From the NCBI GenBank assembly GCA_900766575.1, contig CAAFVW010000080.1, positions 1 to 18,138 on the forward strand: a stretch of DNA of 18,138 nt, given 5' to 3'. Below, piece by piece: positions 15,698 to 18,138 of this stretch; position 1 is the stretch's first letter; the number at the start of each line of letters is the position of its first letter. A program made the position numbers and the translations under genes. Origin of the DNA: Lachnospiraceae bacterium. Its GTDB lineage: Bacteria > Bacillota > Clostridia > Lachnospirales > Lachnospiraceae. Under the pieces are notes generated by a model, which was not told where the DNA came from, searched no databases, and saw only the letters and a list, made by a program, of their open reading frames with translations.

Positions 15698-16072
15698 TTA
15701 TTCGGCTTCCACATTCAAATTCTGTTTTTCCAGAAAACTTTGAATTTCTTCTTTCCGGTATCCCAGTTCCTGCATATTACTCACAAAGTTTTGTACGTGC
15801 CCGGCTGCCAGTTTTTCTCTGGTGCTTTCAATCAATTCCGTATCGAGCGTCACTGTTCTTCCGCTGGTTCGCTGTGTTACGATCAATCCGCCTCTCTCCA
15901 GTTCTGCAAAAGCCTTCTGCATCGTATTCGGATTCACCGCCGCCACTGCCGCAAGATCTCTGACGCTTGGCAATTTCTCTCCCGGCTGATATTTACCGGA
16001 TACGATTTCTCTCTGAATCCGTTCCACCAGCTGCGCATAAATCGGTCTGTCAGCATCCAATTCCCACGCCAT
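15698..16072 (-). CDS. GntR-family transcriptional regulator, YtrA type, 124 aa
   Basis: The N-terminal winged helix-turn-helix has the GntR hallmarks PIYAQLVERIQREIVSGKY, PGEKLPSVRDLAAVAAVNPN and TMQKAFAELERGGLI. A short C-terminal helical tail of about 50 residues replaces a ligand-binding domain, which defines the YtrA subfamily that controls adjacent ABC exporters. I choose the ATG at 16070-16072 because the AAAGGA site at 16081-16086 overlaps the alternative ATG at 16079-16081 and lies 8 nt before the chosen one. The gene heads the regulator-ATPase-permease operon. A perfect inverted repeat lies on its promoter, so repression of its own operon is likely, with relief by an envelope-active compound. 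The effector is unknown. Confidence 0.93.
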   Translation of the reverse strand: MAWELDADRPIYAQLVERIQREIVSGKYQPGEKLPSVRDLAAVAAVNPNTMQKAFAELERGGLIVTQRTSGRTVTLDTELIESTREKLAAGHVQNFVSNMQELGYRKEEIQSFLEKQNLNVEAE

Positions 16073-16080
16073 TCCTATCA

Positions 16081-16086
16081 TCCTTT
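16081..16086 (-). promoter_or_regulatory. Ribosome binding site that decides the GntR start
   Basis: AAAGGA on the minus strand shares its last base with the upstream in-frame ATG (16079-16081), which makes that start unusable. It sits 8 nt before the ATG at 16070-16072. Confidence 0.6.
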
Positions 16087-16153
16087 CTGTCCACTATTTG
16101 ATTTACATTAGTTGCTCTCCCCTGCTTGTCCTGTAAATATTATGTCTTTGTTT

Positions 16154-16179
16154 CATTGTATTATTTGTTTAATACAATG
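16154..16179. promoter_or_regulatory. Perfect inverted repeat, predicted GntR (YtrA-type) operator
   Basis: CATTGTATTA (16154-16163), a 6-nt spacer TTTGTT, and TAATACAATG (16170-16179) form a perfect 10-bp inverted repeat. It overlaps the last bases of the -10 box and covers the predicted transcription start of the GntR-ABC operon. TGTA...TACA half-sites are the pattern known for YtrA-type regulators. Binding here would block transcription initiation, giving autorepression. Confidence 0.65.
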
Positions 16180-16205
16180 GTACGATAGTTTTTTCCGTCT
16201 GTCAA
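16177..16205 (-). promoter_or_regulatory. Sigma-A type promoter of the GntR-ABC exporter operon
   Basis: The minus strand has a perfect -35 TTGACA (16200-16205), a 17-bp spacer and TACCAT (16177-16182) as the -10 box. The predicted start is near 16170, leaving a leader of nearly 100 nt before the chosen GntR ATG. The leader also holds a GGGGAG site 8 nt before an ATG that is followed at once by TAA (16103-16108). Confidence 0.7.
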
Positions 16206-16218
16206 GGATTTTATTGTT

Positions 16219-16263
16219 AAGTTGAGAGTTAGCATGGCCTGCAGCTATGCTAACTCTCAATTT
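16219..16263 (-). terminator. Long near-perfect hairpin just after sleC, probable terminator
   Basis: A 14-bp perfect inverted repeat (TTGAGAGTTAGCAT at 16222-16235, ATGCTAACTCTCAA at 16247-16260) can extend inward by three pairs, one of them a G-U wobble, to a 5-nt loop. It extends outward after one mismatch. It begins 1 nt after the sleC stop codon. The U-tail on the minus-strand RNA is poor (CTTAACAATAAAA). The position still argues for termination or mRNA 3' end protection, and it insulates the GntR promoter that follows. Confidence 0.6.
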
Positions 16264-16264
16264 C

Positions 16265-17506
16265 CTATGCATCTGGCTCAGAAATGCGCGTAACTCCGAC
16301 ATAAATATCCGAGACTTCAAACCAGGTAGGATAATCTACAATCCCTGTCTGTGGAAGATTAAATATCTTCTGGAAAGCTCTGACAGCGTCTGCCGTCCTT
16401 GGGCCGTAGATGCCATCCGGTGTCAACGTTGGAATTGCCGGATAGTTTCTTGCAATACGATTTAATTGTTGTTGAAGCTGGCGCACCTTTTCTCCTGACG
16501 ATCCAATGGTCAGATCATATCCCGGCCAGGAAGAAGGAACACCGGAGATGATATCCGCAGAATTAATGTACATATCGTTTCCGTAATAATAATGAATAAT
16601 ATCAATGGCAGAGTATCCCTGATCTGCAAGTGACTTTGATCCCCACTGACTTAATCCCCTGCAGGTAGTACGGTTGCCATCACAGTACGAAGTGAAAATA
16701 GGCTGACGTACACCCGGTCTTGACAAAAAGTTGGTAAAGATGGAGTCCACCAGATAATCAATTTCTTCAAACACATTTCTGCCATAGATCCATTTCTGGT
16801 CATAGGCCGTAGACGATGTAATCGTGAAATCATACCCCCGCCCTCTATACCATTCCGTGTAAACCCGGTTCAGGGTAAAGGATTGGATTACCAGAATGTT
16901 AGCATAAAGAGCACTTTCCGGCCAGGTAGAATATATTTCGCTGGAAGCGACATTTTTAATATAATCCTTATACCGCACCCAGTAATTACGCGCTGTCGGA
17001 TCCTCCGGGACACCGTCATGCACTATGATATATTCCGGAATCACGACACGGCTTAAAACGATTTCCCCGGTGTCCGGCATCGGTTTGATCTCTTCCTCCG
17101 GAATCTTCGGCGGATATTCTCCGAACAGAGTATGTGCGGGAATTACCACTACCTTCTCTTCTTCCTCTGTCATATTTAATGGATTCATACGAATCTTCTG
17201 GAGGGAAAATTCATCCGCCAGGATTTCAGAACCTGATACCAGTACCGGTTCAAATCCCTCCGCCGTCACCTGAATATTATATTCGGAATAAGGCTGTGCA
17301 GTAATATCCGGAGACAATGACAAATCTCTGGGCGGTGCACTCAGAGAAATGACCGGTGTCTGCCCCGATTCATCCGTAGTAAGTGTTTCCAAAGGAGCAT
17401 CGGGATCTCCGGTATAAGAAATAGTTACAGTGGCACCTCTGACTGGTGTCAGATTTAAGGAAGAAGTTACGCTAATCTGAAGAGTACCGGTATAATTCAT
17501 ATCCAT
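16265..17506 (-). CDS. sleC: SleC-type spore cortex-lytic enzyme (SpoIID-like domain plus peptidoglycan-binding domain), 413 aa
   Basis: SleC degrades cortex peptidoglycan during germination in clostridia and is made as a zymogen that Csp proteases activate. The architecture matches SleC. An N-terminal beta domain (about 5-108, carboxypeptidase-regulatory-like) acts as prepeptide. A linker, EEEEKVVVIPAHTLFGEYPP, is where the propeptide junction is expected. A SpoIID/LytB domain (about 175-312) contains YIKNVASSEIYSTWPESAL, with likely catalytic Glu190, and CRGLSQWGSKSLADQGYSAI. A C-terminal PG_binding_1 domain (about 333-396) contains GEKVRQLQQQLNR and DGIYGPRTADAVRAFQ. There is no secretion signal, as expected for a mother-cell-made spore protein. 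The ATG at 17504-17506 is preferred because AAAGGA lies 9 nt upstream; the ATG at 17510-17512 would leave only 3 nt. Upstream, CATGCTA and CATATTCTG resemble sporulation -10 boxes, but no convincing -35 is seen. Confidence 0.88.
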   Translation of the reverse strand: MDMNYTGTLQISVTSSLNLTPVRGATVTISYTGDPDAPLETLTTDESGQTPVISLSAPPRDLSLSPDITAQPYSEYNIQVTAEGFEPVLVSGSEILADEFSLQKIRMNPLNMTEEEEKVVVIPAHTLFGEYPPKIPEEEIKPMPDTGEIVLSRVVIPEYIIVHDGVPEDPTARNYWVRYKDYIKNVASSEIYSTWPESALYANILVIQSFTLNRVYTEWYRGRGYDFTITSSTAYDQKWIYGRNVFEEIDYLVDSIFTNFLSRPGVRQPIFTSYCDGNRTTCRGLSQWGSKSLADQGYSAIDIIHYYYGNDMYINSADIISGVPSSWPGYDLTIGSSGEKVRQLQQQLNRIARNYPAIPTLTPDGIYGPRTADAVRAFQKIFNLPQTGIVDYPTWFEVSDIYVGVTRISEPDA

Positions 17507-17626
17507 GGACATAAGTCCTTTCTGCCTGTACCGTTCTTACAGCATTCCCTGATTCAGCGCAGGCAATAATTTTTCCTTACAGAATATGCCGTAGCATGCA
17601 AATCTGTGACTATTCTGCAAAAACAA

Positions 17627-17682
17627 AAGACCGCGACTTGTGATCTGATATGCGTATATCAGATCTCTCAAATCACGGTCTT
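17627..17682 (-). terminator. Intrinsic terminator of htpG
   Basis: On the minus strand AAGACCG and CGGTCTT form the base of a long hairpin. The middle is interrupted pairing, and the tip is a perfect 10-bp arm pair GATCTGATAT/ATATCAGATC around GCGT. The transcript then continues TTTTGTTTTTGC, a good U-tract. It lies about 50 bp after the htpG stop and separates htpG from sleC. Confidence 0.8.
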
Positions 17683-17731
17683 CCCTTTATTCATGCATTA
17701 TTTGTAAACAATGCCATTCGCGAAGAACTTA

Positions 17732-18138
17732 TTATTTCGTCAACAGCATCATAATGTCATTACTTCTTGCCACAAACTTGGTCATAGCATCCGCAGACAA
17801 CGGTGCGTGCTGAAGTTTTGCCAGGTCATACAGCTGTTCACAGATCATCTCTGCATTTTCGCCGTCCTGATGCTCAGTAATGTACTGTACCAGAGGATGG
17901 TTGGCATTCAGGATCAGGGTCTCGCCCTCACCGCCGAAAGCACTCATATCCATACCGGGCATTGAGTACATCTTCATCATATCCTGCATACGTCTGCTCT
18001 CTTCGGACAGAGTGATCATAGAAGAGATCTTCTTGTTCTTCAGCTTCTCTACCTTGATGGTGATCTTGTCATTCTTCAGAGCCTTCTTCATCAGTTTGCT
18101 GATGCTCTCAGCCTGCTCTTCCATCTCTTTTTCAGCCT
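17732..18138 (-). CDS. htpG: Molecular chaperone HtpG (bacterial Hsp90), C-terminal part, 5' end outside window
   Basis: The reading frame is open to the right edge and gives the last 135 residues, ending SNDIMMLLTK. The visible part is the C-terminal dimerisation domain of Hsp90. ISKLMKKALKNDKITIKVEK is followed by SEESRRMQDMMKMYSMPGMD, a GGEGETLILNANHPLVQYI strand-turn-helix that is the most recognisable HtpG C-terminal block, and the terminal helices. HtpG is a cytosolic ATP-driven chaperone; the ATPase domain lies beyond the window. The Met-rich loop (about MQDMMKMYSMPGMDM) is typical of Firmicute HtpG. The gene has its own strong terminator, so it is transcriptionally separate from sleC. 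Confidence 0.92.
   Translation of the reverse strand, partial: AEKEMEEQAESISKLMKKALKNDKITIKVEKLKNKKISSMITLSEESRRMQDMMKMYSMPGMDMSAFGGEGETLILNANHPLVQYITEHQDGENAEMICEQLYDLAKLQHAPLSADAMTKFVARSNDIMMLLTK

Noticed and set aside
17513..17626. Sporulation sigma-factor promoter for sleC
   Set aside because: CATGCTA and CATATTCTG resemble SigG/SigK -10 boxes, but no -35 element lies at the right spacing, so no promoter is called.
1..18138. CRISPR arrays, insertion sequences, tRNA or rRNA genes, prophage
   Set aside because: No regularly spaced repeats, transposase motifs, cloverleaf structures or phage-type genes were seen on either strand.

Overview
The window looks like a chromosomal segment of a spore-forming Clostridia, most likely a Lachnospiraceae (Blautia/Dorea-like) gut anaerobe. 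This rests on recognition: a SleC-type cortex-lytic enzyme, a YtrA-type GntR/ABC cassette, and a large protein pair that I associate from memory with the Lachnospiraceae families DUF5717 and DUF5716. No database search was possible. Every gene called lies on the minus strand, so transcription runs from high to low coordinates. No gene-free stretch exceeds 300 bases, and I see no tRNA, rRNA, CRISPR array, insertion sequence or prophage.

In transcription order (right to left): (1) 17732-18138, the 3' end of htpG (Hsp90), followed by a strong U-tailed terminator. (2) 16265-17506, sleC, ending in a near-perfect long hairpin. (3) 14044-16072, a GntR regulator with an ABC ATPase and an ABC-2 type permease. 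Its promoter is clear, and a 10+6+10 inverted repeat sits on the predicted transcription start, as expected for autorepression. (4) 7045-13966, a four-gene operon of unknown function with its own promoter. It encodes a 1191-residue protein (two beta-sandwich-like domains plus long helical-repeat arrays), a divergent lid-less Hsp70-like protein, a TPR protein, and a protein with two coiled coils around a transmembrane hairpin. (5) 4660-6937, a polar amino-acid ABC importer (lipoprotein, permease, ATPase) with a near-consensus -35 box. (6) 1-4534, a purine-synthesis cluster: purC, purF, purB and then a second, partial PurF-family gene.

How the genes fit together: PurF makes phosphoribosylamine from PRPP and glutamine (step 1), PurC makes SAICAR, and PurB cleaves SAICAR and adenylosuccinate. 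The partial PurF paralogue has lost the N-terminal nucleophilic cysteine and the oxyanion-hole Asn-Gly motif, so it is unlikely to use glutamine in the normal way. The purC-purF gap can fold into a helix with a tandem G-A internal loop and may be regulatory.

The best candidate for an undescribed system is the four-gene operon 7045-13966. It joins an Hsp70-like fold with a degraded second phosphate-binding loop to TPR-type scaffolds and a membrane-anchored coiled coil. That suggests a dedicated membrane-associated chaperone or assembly machine, but its substrate and role cannot be read from the sequence.
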